A stretch of 21,877 nucleotides of DNA from Syncephalis plumigaleata (Eukaryota > Zoopagomycota > Zoopagomycetes > Zoopagales > Piptocephalidaceae), in assembly GCA_025201365.1 (NCBI GenBank), contig JAIXMF010000232.1:1-21877 (forward strand), read 5' to 3'. Position 1 is the first letter of the stretch. Each line of letters begins with the position of its first letter. Below, piece after piece: positions 9,688 through 19,696 of the stretch. The position numbers were made by a program, and so were the translations under genes. The notes under the pieces were generated by a model that saw only the letters and a list, made by a program, of their open reading frames with translations, searched no databases and was not told the DNA's origin.

Positions 9688-9960
9688 TTTATTAATTACC
9701 AAATCATCCGTTTCTTTTATCAATTATTATAAATGATCAAATGACTTGATGTTTCGTTTCTTTTACTTCTAGTGATTATAGAAATAATCTCCATCCAAGC
9801 ATTCTTGAGGCTTCCCTTATGAATTACTATGATATACCAGCTAGGGATGCCAGTCAATGGTAAACAAGCACCAAGCAGGTAAGGGAGGTAATAAGGAAGT
9901 GCACCAGTATAATTGATTGGTGGCACAAATGAGAAGGTGACGAGGAAAGCGGAGAAAATA

Positions 9961-9995
9961 CAGTGTTTTTCCATCCAATTTGCGCATTTATCCTT
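9961..9995 (+). repeat. Left terminal inverted repeat
   Basis: Starts CAGTGTTTTTCCATCC and ends TTTATCCTT. Matches the reverse complement of 10528-10562 at 31 of 35 positions, with an unbroken 21-base core. Confidence 0.95.
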
Positions 9996-10158
9996 TAACA
10001 TTTGCAGTTTATTAATAAACAATCTATTCAATTGTTAACACCATTATCATCATAGAAATGCCAATTGATACAGCATGATAATAATAACAATTCAGTATTA
10101 GTAATAGATCATTTATTGATAGCGATAACTATCATCATCAATTCTATAAGATAGATGA

Positions 10159-10413
10159 TACAAGTGTACTAGTATAGTTGGATATTGCCATGTCATGTAC
10201 TTACAAGTAGCTATTGATTATCGTGTATGGAATTGTGATATGGCTGCATGTCTGAACTTCATTCAGATTATTCGCAGTGTTCGTGAGGACAAGGGTGTTC
10301 CAACACAATTCCATCGAGGTGCCGTTCCTCCTCCTGATTCTGGTACATCCGCAAAGCATTCACTAAATGAAGATCAAGATCAAGAGGGATCCAAACATCA
10401 AATAACAAATTAA
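10159..10413 (+). pseudogene. Remnant of a TnpB/Fanzor-type nuclease C-terminus
   Basis: Open from 10159, first ATG at 10195, stop TAA at 10411-10413; 72 aa from the ATG. The segment YRVWNCDMAACLNFIQIIRS followed by GVPTQFHRG resembles the end of TnpB/Fanzor proteins, where a third RuvC motif has the form (W)NRDxxAxxN; here the usual Arg is Cys and the Asp is kept. The zinc-ribbon cysteines normally just upstream are not clear, and the rest of the nuclease (RuvC I/II, about 400 or more residues) is absent. It lies inside a TA-flanked inverted-repeat element; Fanzor genes are known as passengers of Mariner-like elements in eukaryotes. The family assignment rests on motif recall, so it is moderate. 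Could instead be a tail of another fungal transposon protein sharing this motif. Confidence 0.5.
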
Positions 10414-10415
10414 CC

Positions 10416-10469
10416 CGGTTGTATCGTCAACCGTCCTAGTCTTTCCCCCAAGGGAAGGGGGCTGGGAAA
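10416..10469 (+). ncRNA. Candidate guide-RNA scaffold (two hairpins) after the Fanzor-like stop
   Basis: Two hairpins lie 3 nt after the stop: CGGTTG-TATCGT-CAACCG (10416-10433, six perfect pairs), then CCCCC-AAGGGAA-GGGGG (10445-10461), which competes with or is enclosed by TTTCCC/GGGAAA (10442-10447 with 10464-10469). This GC-rich patch is sharply different from the AT-rich element around it. In TnpB and Fanzor loci the omega/fRNA is encoded at and just past the nuclease 3' end, up to the element border (here 10562). Function here is inference from position and folding. Confidence 0.4.
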
Positions 10470-10527
10470 CAGAATACGGGGGTACTTGTACTTGTAAGTG
10501 TTAACTATTATTTATTCATAAAAACAG

Positions 10528-10562
10528 AAGGCTAACTGCGCAAATTGGATGGAAAAAGCCTG
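10528..10562 (-). repeat. Right terminal inverted repeat
   Basis: Read on the minus strand it starts CAGGCTTTTTCCATCC and ends GTTAGCCTT; partner of 9961-9995, differing at positions 4, 5, 27 and 31. Confidence 0.95.
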
Positions 10563-11931
10563 TAATAAAGATGACGGGAACGATCCACCAAACGCGGAAT
10601 GGTCTTTCCCTCTCCGGCTCGATACGACGCAGTATTAGTACACACATTACTGTAAATAAAGTGAACAACGAGTTTGGATAGCCAGTCATGTTAAGCAGGA
10701 AACTGAACGCATTGCCTAGTGGCGTGACGAATAAGACCAGAACGAATAATGTCCAGTTGAGTGCGAGTGCGTAGATTGGCGTATTGGTGGTCGGGTTAAC
10801 ACGACTGAACAAACGTGCAAGGGGAAGGTAACCCTCTTTGGCGGCCATCTGAATGATTCGACTAGATGTAAATATATGGCCTACCAATTGGCCATAGGTG
10901 TTTATTGCAATGAGGAGAGGCAGTATTACTCGACCAAAGTACAAACCGAATACAATGCTTGAGAAGGTACCCGCCAGGATTTCACGACTTTCAAAGGCCA
11001 ACTTGGCAGGTACGATAGTGATATAAGCCGCATTGACCAAAAGGTAGAGTATCATCACCACGGTCAAACCACCAAATGACGCGATCGGTAAGGTGTGACG
11101 TGGATTTCTTAACTCGCCGGCACACGAGTTGATTCCGCTCCAGCCACCATAAGCCCAAAATACATTAAACATGGCGGTAGTATAGTTGTTTACACTGGTG
11201 GAAGTACCGGAGAACATGGCATGCCAATTACCGGGATTGGATATATTCGACGCGTTATTACTGACTAATAGAACAATGCCGGTAATGGCAAATAAAAGCA
11301 TTATCACAAGTTTAACACTAGTCATCATGGTTTGTATTCTTAACGACCATTTTGTACTTAGGGCACATATTAAGATAATGCTACTAGCAGCAAGTAGAGC
11401 AATACCGCGTGCATACCAATCAAAATGCTCTTTTAATGAGCTATCAGTAAGATCATTTACATTGCCGTAAATGGCGTAGAGGATGTATTTGCCAACGACA
11501 ATGGCATTTGCAGCGGTGCCACTCGGCTGAAGACATAGGATGGTGCACCAGCAAAAGATAAAGGGAAACAATTTTCGTGGTTTCCTGTACGCATAGTCCA
11601 GGTAGACTTGTTCACCGCCATTCCTCGGTAACATAGTGCCTAATTCGATGAAACACAACACGCCCATATAGGATATGATGCCACCGACAATCCACATAAC
11701 AATCGCCATGCCAGGTGAACCAACTAATTGCCATACAAATCCAGGTGTGGAGAATATGCCCGAGCCTAGCATCATACTAATAACAATGGACATACCAGAT
11801 GGAATGCCTAGTGTTGGTTTGAAAGTTGTCTCATCTTCATTAGTATTAATTGGTACATCTTGTTGTTCATCCGCTTTATTAACTACACTATCTACATCGG
11901 GTATGAGTATATTACTGATATGCTTAGACAT

Positions 11932-13619
11932 AATTGAACAGATAAGCGAGGATATACAAATAGAAGAACGATTATTGTAAGAATTACGCACTACTAGGAT
12001 TATAGAGAGAAATGAATAGAAATGAACTAAGCGATGGGACATGCATTTTTGGGGCATTAGTACCGTTTATGCTTACGATATCAAATATGCACGAGAATTG
12101 ATCACACTTACGATGGTTACATACGCTAGGGAGGAAAGAAAGAAAGAGAGAATGGCTTGGCGCATGTAAAAATAACTATACGGTAAAATGGCCAATAAAT
12201 TGACCTTTTTCCATCCATAGTACCATTAGCTTACTTTCTATACGATGGAATAAGGCTTGTTATTGCTATTACATACACACCTGTACTATATCGAATAATA
12301 CTTTGCAATATAGATGAATCTATTGATTAATATTCACATTATTCTATTTAAACACCGCTGGTAAATATTAAGGCTGGATCTTCATGATTATAAACTCCGT
12401 TCATTCAATATAAGCATCGTCCAACAAGCATGCTAAGCCAATTTCCCCCACCTTTAACCAAACTTGCTTTCATTTGCATTATTGTTCTATAACCAACGAA
12501 ATATTACCGTAATCTACTCTCTTGAATTCACTGCATTGTAGCAACTTGTTCCTATTCTTCTTTTACTAATACTACTCGTAGATAGTCAAGTGTTTAATAA
12601 CTTAATTCCATTCTATATAATTAGTACAGAATAGGCCTACACTAGTTATCGTGTAGCTGCTTATTTCTGACTACTACCTCTAATACTATACCGTTTACAA
12701 TAGTAATAGTCAACCTATAGTTTCGTTTTATCTCTCATTTTACTATATTGTCATCGATATCATACATCTAGACTACGCTGCTTACGTACAGGTAAGTAAG
12801 TTAATGGCATACTCTAATGATAGTGAATGGTTATTTCTAGCGTGTGCGCCCCTTTTTCTTGTTTCCTTCTCCTCGTTCAGTTATACGTTGTAGTATACGT
12901 GCTAGTTTATTACGCTATTTGACTGGTTGGCTTGCTTGTTTAATTCCTCAATTGACGTATTACGCCATATCTACGTATCTATAATTTAAAACGTACTCTT
13001 TACATTATATACAGTCTCTCCTGGCCTTGAAATGCTTTGAATTTCATCCCTGCAGCTGATATTTCATACGCATTCATTTACACAGTGTAACCGCCCATCA
13101 AGTTTATGTATGGCACTGGCCTTGTGGCGGTATTTGTCACCTACATAAGCATTCACTTTATACGACTGCAATATTAGCCTGTGCTATTTAAGATCACATC
13201 CAACTACCGTTAATCTATACTAAATCTATAGTCCATTGCTTTCTTCAAGTGAAGAGAAAGGCGAACGAATACAACAAATACGTGCATTCCCCGAATGCTG
13301 ATACACTTTTCTTTCCTGGCTTACTCATTCACATTTTATGTTAACACACGTGGTATACTGACATACTTGCATTGTTTCACGTAGGGATCATCTCTTTTAA
13401 TACAAAAGTGTATACAAAACACTTATTGAAGCACCAGCTGGTTTAGTCCTCATTCAATACCGCAGCTTTTCTTTTCTTTTCTTCCGCTTTCTCTCTTGTT
13501 CTCGTTCTCTCTCTCTCTCTTTCTTTCTCTTATTCACCGCCTGGCGCGTCCTTCCATCCTAGTGTCAATCCTTTATCCCGTCGATATACCTCCTTAACAA
13601 GCGGCTTTGCTCACTTAGT
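11932..13619. other. 1.7-kb divergent region between permease and Uds1 gene
   Basis: No protein gene found on either strand. On the minus strand a donor (ATC|GTAAGTGTG at 12111) suggests a leader intron for the permease. On the plus strand a perfect donor (CAG|GTAAGT at 12792) faces the Uds1 gene; possible acceptors include TTAG at 13615-13618, one base before its ATG, which would make an 827-nt leader intron. The stretch 12400-13600 is markedly pyrimidine-rich on the plus strand. A partial stem pairs ACCGCC and CAAG (13090-13102) with CTTG and GGCGGT (13121-13131). Confidence 0.5.
13467..13531 (+). repeat. CT-rich tract upstream of the Uds1 gene
   Basis: Almost pure pyrimidine run including a (CT)n core at about 13506-13520, ending about 90 nt before the ATG. 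CT blocks of this kind are common in strong fungal promoters and leaders, and it could also serve as the polypyrimidine tract of a leader intron. Confidence 0.6.
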
Positions 13620-16600
13620 ATGTTGCGTAAATTGACAGGGGGTTCGGGTAAGAAATCGGTTAAAAGCTACGCAGATAGAGAAATGTCGCCGACAATTACG
13701 TCGCCAACCTTTGCGCCCAACCGTGGCAGTGCCGACTATAACAGCAAACATCCCAATAGTAGACAGCATGAGCAGCAACCACACATGATATACACGATAC
13801 CAATGCAGCAGACACAATCCTCTAACGGGCCATTAGGTGGTGGTGGCGGTCAATATCCAGCGCCTATAATTGGCGGTGCACCTATGATAAAGTCACAAAC
13901 CGCACCTTCCCCGCTCATGGTGAAATCGAGCGGTCAACAGCGTCAGTATTGGCCGGCAAGCAATGCACCAACATCGCCACCGAACAGACCACCACCAAAG
14001 ATGATTGATACCAACATCGCTAGTCATAGCAGTAACGCTGTCGATCGTTTACAGCCGGGTAATGTTGATCGGCACGGTGTGAATCAATCCGCCAAGCATA
14101 GTACACCATCGCATATTATTACGCCTAACTTTCAATATCCTAGGCGTAGTCCATCCGCAGTGACTCCATTGAACACTCCATATAATAACAGCAATAGTAA
14201 TAGCAATAACAACTCATTTGACCAGGATAACTTGCATCATCCGCGAACTAATCGACCTGCTCGATCTGCACCAGGTACACCCGTAGAGCATAGACGTCCT
14301 TCACCGCATATGACACGCGTCGACCATAGTCATTCGTCAAAGGCGTCATTATCGAGCTTGGCCGATCTCGAGGAGAGTATCAATAACATCATTGATTCAC
14401 ATCGTAATGAACCGGTACCAAGTATACCTGCACATATTGTTGCCAAACTTGAAGCAATGGAGAATGGCGACAGTCCACGCTCACCGGGACCTGTATCTCC
14501 ACAGCGTAACAAATCATCTACAACGTTGAATAGTTACGCATCACACACGAATGCCATGCCATCTACTATGGATGGAGAGAATACAACACGGCGTCGACAA
14601 ATTACACCGAGTTTTATTGCACCACCGCCACCTAGCAAGTTGCCACCGGTTCATTTACGCACGTCAATGTCTGGTAATCGAGCAAGCTTGGCCCCGTTGC
14701 ATGGAAGTAAGTTATATTATATCTTTATTGCTTAATCTTAATCAATTCTAATCGATCCTATTCAGATACATCACCTAAGAATAGCACACACGCAAGGAAT
14801 AGTCACATAGCGACAGGGTTGAATGGTCAGGCACAAGCAACCACTTCTTTAACCAGTAGTTCACGAATCATACCAGAGTTAACGATAAATAATGCAAGTA
14901 ACGCGAATAACACGAATAACATGCAGCATGGTGCATCTGCCCCGTCATATCTCTCGCCCAGTGGCCCGGTACATTCTAATGCAAAAAGGCGTACATTAAC
15001 AGCTCAGGAGATGGAGCGTTTCCCGTCGTTTGGCGATGACATTGCTGATAATCCACTAGTTACACAGCAACAAATAGCTCGTATGATTACCGATACACAC
15101 TCATATAGAGTACTATCCTCGGAGGAATATGGCAAACTATCCGATGTAAGTTGTGGCATACGTATATACACATATAGTTAACTAAATATTTACTTTTTCA
15201 AAATAACTAGGAATATAGCATGTTACAAGCACGTCTAGGCATTTTACGTGATGCGCATGCCAAAGAAGTGCGTATCTTGGATTGTGCCCTTTCATTGCTA
15301 CAGCTGCATCGTGGTAAAAAGAATAAACGAGCGGAAAGGAAAGCGATGGACGAGTTGCAATTTGCTCATGAAAAGGTCAACAAGGTATTATTGGATTTAT
15401 GGCGATTAAACTCGCGAATGGCCGAGGTTCGCGCGGAAATGAATAATCATCAGGCTGCGATACTACGTGTGGGCATCGCTCGATTAGAGTCTACGAATCG
15501 TCGATTACGCATGGAACGTGAACGGAAACGAAGGACCGTCGTTTCATCCGTTCTATTCAGTGAGATGGACATGTCACTCATTGAGAAGATGAACGAGCGC
15601 AATAGTAACAGCAACAGTAGTAGTAATGATAATGCCGTGCAATCCCAAGCACTTGTCGAGGCAGAAGCACGCATTACTGAATTGGAAGAGGTTCTAATGG
15701 AGATCAACGAGGATTTAGAACGAGCACGTGAAGAATCCGAATCGGCTAAGCGTGCCTGTGAAACGGAAGCTAGTACCGCGGCATCGGCCAGACATCAACT
15801 ACAAGAGGTTGGACGTCTATTAGCGTTAATATCACCGTCTACCACGTTAGAGGACAAAAAGTATGATTTACTCGATACTACTGCTAGGCTAAATGGCGGC
15901 AGCGGCGATGGTGATAATAATGCCATGGATAGAGCATCCGGTATATCTACCCACTCGAACATCATATTAAGTCAACTTGAACGTATGCACGATGAAGTGG
16001 ACAGTTACCGACATCGTATACGTGAGTTGGAGGAGGAACTTATGAAACAAGCGGTGTTACCCTCGGAACACGACACACTTGAGACGGGTCATTTGGTGGA
16101 GGAGGATGAGGAACGGGAGGGAAGCGGTGCAGCACAGGGGAAATCCTACGATACAGCGGTTACCGATGCTATTGCCGAGATTAGAAAGGCATCCGAGGAT
16201 GAACTTGAATCGTTACGGCATCAACTGGAGGAGCGTACGATCGAGGTTTCGGATCTACGAGAACAACTGGAAGAGGCGTGTTGCGATGTACGCGATTTGG
16301 AACTGTGCCAAGAGAGTATCGTCACACCGTTGCAGGACATGTTCTCGGTATTGCCACCGGCACCCAAATCCATTGCCGATGATGATGCCTCGTGTCCATT
16401 TACATTCCCTGGATTTCTCGCTCGAGTGGAGGCATTGCGCTACAAGTATAGCTTGATAGCAAAAGGGAATCAACAATATTCGATTGATGTGAGATCACCG
16501 GCTAGTCCACTCTCCATTCGATCACCCGCTTCACCTCGCCTGTCCTACATTAGTGGTGCGGCATCCTCCGCTCATGATAGTATCTATAATGATTCCGAGG

Positions 16601-17307
16601 CAGATGCACCCATATCCACTGTGGCATCAGCATCATTATCACGTATTCAAATTGTCAAATCGCCGTTAATATCGCCATATCAGGGGCAAATGAATCATAG
16701 TCCTGTATTCGATAATGATAATCATCATCATCATCATCATCAGGATAATCATCCCTACAAGATGCCAATGAACAATAATAGCAGTAGTAATGAGAGCGGT
16801 ATTTCTAGTAGTCAGCATCAACTACTACTAAATCCGAATGGTAAGCATGCCGCTACAAATCGTAGACATCTAGAAGATAGTCCCATTCTACCATCACGTC
16901 GATCGTCCATTGCATCGAGTAGCTCGTTGGCACATGAGACAGACGAGCATCACGACAATTATCGACATGATTCGGATCATAGCGAGGATGGTCTACGATT
17001 GTACACGCCAAGTAGTCATTCCATGTCGATATCCGCTCAGCATAGTCCACGATTTGATCCCGCTCACATTAGTAATAGTGCAAATATCGGTGTCGCCGTT
17101 GCTCCTACTTCCTCCACGTCAATGCACAGGAAACGACAATTTAACATTAGTGATCATCAATTGCAACCGATCGCACAAGCGGTACAAGCATGGACTATGA
17201 ACAATCGCCCAGAGAGTGAAACGATGTTTAATCATTCCAGTGGACTGGATCGATTAATCAATCAACTTGATTCAATAACCTTGGCTGAAGACAAGAACAC
17301 GCACTAA
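13620..17307 (+). CDS. Uds1-domain coiled-coil protein (1187 aa)
   Basis: Exons 13620-14706, 14766-15145 and 15211-17307; introns 59 nt (14707-14765) and 65 nt (15146-15210), both GTAAGT...AG. Residues 1 to about 440 are disordered, rich in Pro, Ser and Asn. From about 448 (FPSFGDDIADNPLVTQQQIA), through the second splice join (KLSD|EYSMLQARLGILRDAH), to about 610 the sequence fits the fungal Uds1 domain (up-regulated during septation), including VRILDCALSLLQLH and DELQFAHEKVNKVLLDLWRL. Long heptad-rich coiled coils follow (about 600-800), then a Ser/His-rich tail with a run of six His. Family members are cytoplasmic proteins tied to septation and cell polarity; the biochemical role is not established. 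The Uds1 call depends on the second splice and is strong; exact N-terminus is less sure because of possible leader splicing. Confidence 0.85.
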
Positions 17308-17473
17308 GAAGTAGGAAAGCAGGACTACAATAATATGAATTATTGATAGTGCTACGTGTATAGTCAATTTACGAAGATTTACCATTATTATGTTTTATGT
17401 TTTTATGCTTTACCTATTTCTCATTATTATTAGTATTCTAACTTCTTTACGAATTTTACTTATTTATTTTCTT

Positions 17474-17512
17474 TATAATAATAATATCATCATCATCATC
17501 ATTATCATCATT
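17474..17512. repeat. (ATA/ATC)n trinucleotide microsatellite
   Basis: Imperfect ATA then ATC repeats in the 3' flank of the Uds1 gene. Confidence 0.8.
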
Positions 17513-17524
17513 TATTGTTTACAT

Positions 17525-17530
17525 AATAAA
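17525..17530 (+). terminator. Poly(A) signal of the Uds1 gene
   Basis: AATAAA about 217 nt past the stop, right after the trinucleotide repeat. Confidence 0.5.
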
Positions 17531-18033
17531 GATTTTGTTTAGCACTAGTGTGATAGTCTCATTCAACATGTTTCCGGTTTCCAAGCAATATCAATGTGAA
17601 ACGATCTAATGATCGTAGAGGTATAACATTAATCAAGTGAGATCAATAAAATATACACGCTCTCCTTTTCAAGTGTGTGGTTCATCGACCAAAAACCAAT
17701 TAGTGGCGGTGTTTAGTCGAAGCTGCGCGCAACATGTACCGACTTGGTCTAGAGGAACGTATTGGTGTTAGAGTCATTCAAAGCAAGTACATGTTATACA
17801 GCAAGTATGTATCCAGCATTTTCTATCTCGCTTCATTCCATCTATGACTTTGTATTGAACAATTCTTACTTGTTAATAATAGTACTACTAATAATAATTG
17901 ATCAGTCGATGCAATCGAGTGTTTGCTCCTCAGGAAAGAAGAAAGAAAGAAAAGCAGGGCGACGATTAACATTCTAATCTAATTGCCATTGTTAATATTA
18001 CAACATCCAAAGTAGCATCAATATTCCTTGTCT

Positions 18034-19566
18034 ATGACAAGTGTGGCAGCATTCTCCATCTCTGGAGGTCATGAGCCAGAGACGAAAAAGTCGAAAGATC
18101 TTGCCAACGACAAGATAACGACATGGTCCGACATGGAAGAGATACAGATGGATGATGTACTCGACACGCAACTTACCGCTCAGCAAAAGTGCCAGATGGT
18201 CGAGACTAACAAAGCGTATGCCTACACGGTCGACTGGCCCAGTGAACACACGAGTAGTTCCAACACGATATCCATTTCAGATGGTGATCAAGAAGCGATA
18301 TCCTATGGCATGTCTACTGTCGTCGGTCGATGGTGTCAAGGGAGTGCTTCATCGGCGTCATCGAGCGTAGGGAATCCCTACTGGCCCAAACATATCAATC
18401 AGCCAGGCTGGCTATTAGCCCATTCAGCGGATGTCTACGCCAAACGACATGCTTATAATGTTCATTGGTCACACGGTAACAAGAAGTCACATCTAATCGG
18501 TAAGGATGATGCTGGCGAGCAAGAAGGCAATTCACGTCATTTGGCCACGCAAACACCATTGAAGATGTTCATAGTGCCTAGCCATCACGACGCTGATCAA
18601 CGCTGGCGAGGTGGTCAGGGTAGACCGCGTCGACATTATACCATTCATTTTAGACCGGGTAAACGACCTAGACGACGGGTAAGGGTGCAGCGTTCGGTGA
18701 CTTGGACAAAGCAGGATCTACTTCAGATGCAGAAACCGGTCACTCGTGACACAACAAATAGCGGTGTTAACGAAGCAAAACAGCCGGAGATCACCACTGA
18801 GCAAAGACCCTCACCGACCCTACCCTATATCCGAGCAATGTCGCCGGTTAAAGTGAGACACTATCGTAATTCCGCCGAGTTAATAGCTCCAGTTGCACGT
18901 TGGTCTAGTAGAAATGCGATAACAAGATGGAATCACGAATTGGACAAACAACAATGTCCATCAATTAGAATGAACACAACAAGCAATGATAATGTTGATG
19001 ATTTAGAGTTGCAAGAATGCCAGGATGGATTACCAGCCATTAACACTATTACAAATGCCAATAGTAATACTAATAGCAATAGTAGTATTGGTGGCAGTCA
19101 TCCTATAACACCCATTTCATTGACAGGTACGAAATACGAAGATGGACTCATTAATGGATTGGAATTAGCGGCGGAACGAGCGCGTATTCATCGTGACCTT
19201 ATGCGAGCACATCGATTCAATAATACCGGTTCGTGTACATCAAGTAGAACGGATTTCACGGGACTCTACTCGTTACCGGTTAGCTTGCGAGAGTCGCAGC
19301 TAAATGAACTACTACCGGGACCGGTCACTCACGTACGACGAACGCGAACATGGCATAGCTCATCCGCTCACATTGGTATTTGGCTATTCCTCGCGGGTTT
19401 TCTATTTCCACCATTCTGGATGGTTGGCTCGGTGTATTTGCCTTGGCCACGAACGGAACGCACACACGCCGACTACGAATGGCAGCATCGAAGTCGAGTG
19501 TCGTTAGTGCTTACTATTGGAACAATTACACTTTGTATTATAGCATTAGGGTTTATAAAGATGTAG
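18034..19566 (+). CDS. Ser/Asn-rich protein with two C-terminal membrane helices (510 aa)
   Basis: Single exon, starting at the first ATG (MTSVAAFSISGG). Residues 1 to about 435 are polar and probably disordered, with a basic patch (TIHFRPGKRPRRRVRVQRS) and an Asn/Ser run from an AAT/AGT repeat at about 19054-19085. Two hydrophobic segments close the protein: HIGIWLFLAGFLFPPFWMVG and SLVLTIGTITLCIIALGFI, separated by about 35 residues with WPRTERTHADYEWQHRSR. This gives a tail-anchored hairpin with the long N-terminal part probably cytosolic. The FLFPPFWMVGS motif resembles C-termini of uncharacterised Ser-rich fungal membrane proteins, but I cannot name the family. AATAAA at 19573-19578 lies just past the stop. 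The neighbour to the right is convergent. Confidence 0.75.
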   Translation: MTSVAAFSISGGHEPETKKSKDLANDKITTWSDMEEIQMDDVLDTQLTAQQKCQMVETNKAYAYTVDWPSEHTSSSNTISISDGDQEAISYGMSTVVGRWCQGSASSASSSVGNPYWPKHINQPGWLLAHSADVYAKRHAYNVHWSHGNKKSHLIGKDDAGEQEGNSRHLATQTPLKMFIVPSHHDADQRWRGGQGRPRRHYTIHFRPGKRPRRRVRVQRSVTWTKQDLLQMQKPVTRDTTNSGVNEAKQPEITTEQRPSPTLPYIRAMSPVKVRHYRNSAELIAPVARWSSRNAITRWNHELDKQQCPSIRMNTTSNDNVDDLELQECQDGLPAINTITNANSNTNSNSSIGGSHPITPISLTGTKYEDGLINGLELAAERARIHRDLMRAHRFNNTGSCTSSRTDFTGLYSLPVSLRESQLNELLPGPVTHVRRTRTWHSSSAHIGIWLFLAGFLFPPFWMVGSVYLPWPRTERTHADYEWQHRSRVSLVLTIGTITLCIIALGFIKM

Positions 19567-19696
19567 CGAGATAATAAAGTTGCAATTAAAATAAAATAAA
19601 ATAGTAACAAAATTACATTACTGCCTCTACTAGGACGACGATAAAAGACAATGATAATATGATTGATGGATCATAAGGTCAATTGTGTATATCTGG

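Larger units (their letters stand above)
9961..10562. mobile_element. 602-bp non-autonomous Tc1/mariner-type element
   Basis: Flanked by TA on both sides (9959-9960 and 10563-10564) with 35-bp inverted ends beginning CAGTG and CAGGC. Removing the element plus one TA restores the permease reading frame exactly, so both borders are defined to the base. TA duplication plus CAGTG-type ends is the pattern of the Tc1/mariner/pogo superfamily. No transposase is present. The cargo is a remnant with a TnpB/Fanzor-like C-terminus at 10159-10413 followed by a hairpin-rich stretch. The rest (9996-10158) is AT-rich with nothing recognisable. Confidence 0.85.
9720..11931 (-). pseudogene. LAT/Mup1-type amino-acid permease broken by a transposon
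   Basis: The first part (11931-10563) starts MSKHISNIL; upstream in-frame residues look like leader. It shows APC-superfamily features: SMMLGSGIFSTPG in helix 1 and ELGTMLPRNGGEQVYLDYAY, typical of the L-type/Mup1 branch that imports methionine and other amino acids at the plasma membrane. The frame then runs into the transposon at 10562 and stops at 10516. The missing end resumes beyond the element at 9958-9720 (FSAFLVTFSFVPP...YYLPYLLGACLPLTGIPSWY), matching the family's last two helices. Without the element and one TA copy the frame joins as VPVIFI-I-FSAFLV, giving about 535 aa, normal for the family. A poly(A) signal at 9688-9693 marks the old 3' end. A leader splice donor lies at 12111. 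As it stands, the encoded product lacks helices 11-12 and is probably non-functional, unless the assembly shows one of several alleles. Confidence 0.85.
17308..18033. other. Intergenic region, 3' end of Uds1 gene and promoter of next gene
   Basis: AT-rich. Contains an ATC/ATT repeat, the poly(A) signal at 17525-17530, and a purine-rich stretch (about 17930-17955) before the next gene. No tRNA or protein gene is supported. Confidence 0.5.

Noticed and set aside
9720-10031. Separate 103-aa minus-strand gene
   Set aside because: Its first 24 codons are transposon end read through; the remainder is the C-terminus of the broken permease.
9961-10562. Treating the permease interruption as a long intron
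   Set aside because: The borders are inverted repeats with duplicated TA, not GT-AG, and exact frame restoration needs loss of one TA copy, as expected for a transposon insertion.
12195-12208. Short match to the transposon end (TTTTTCCATCCA)
   Set aside because: Only about 12 bases agree, the flanking bases do not, and no partner repeat was found; probably chance.
17738-17810. tRNA-like start with an A-box match (TGGTCTAGAGG)
   Set aside because: No B-box of the GGTTCGANNCC type follows at a suitable distance and no acceptor-stem pairing is visible.
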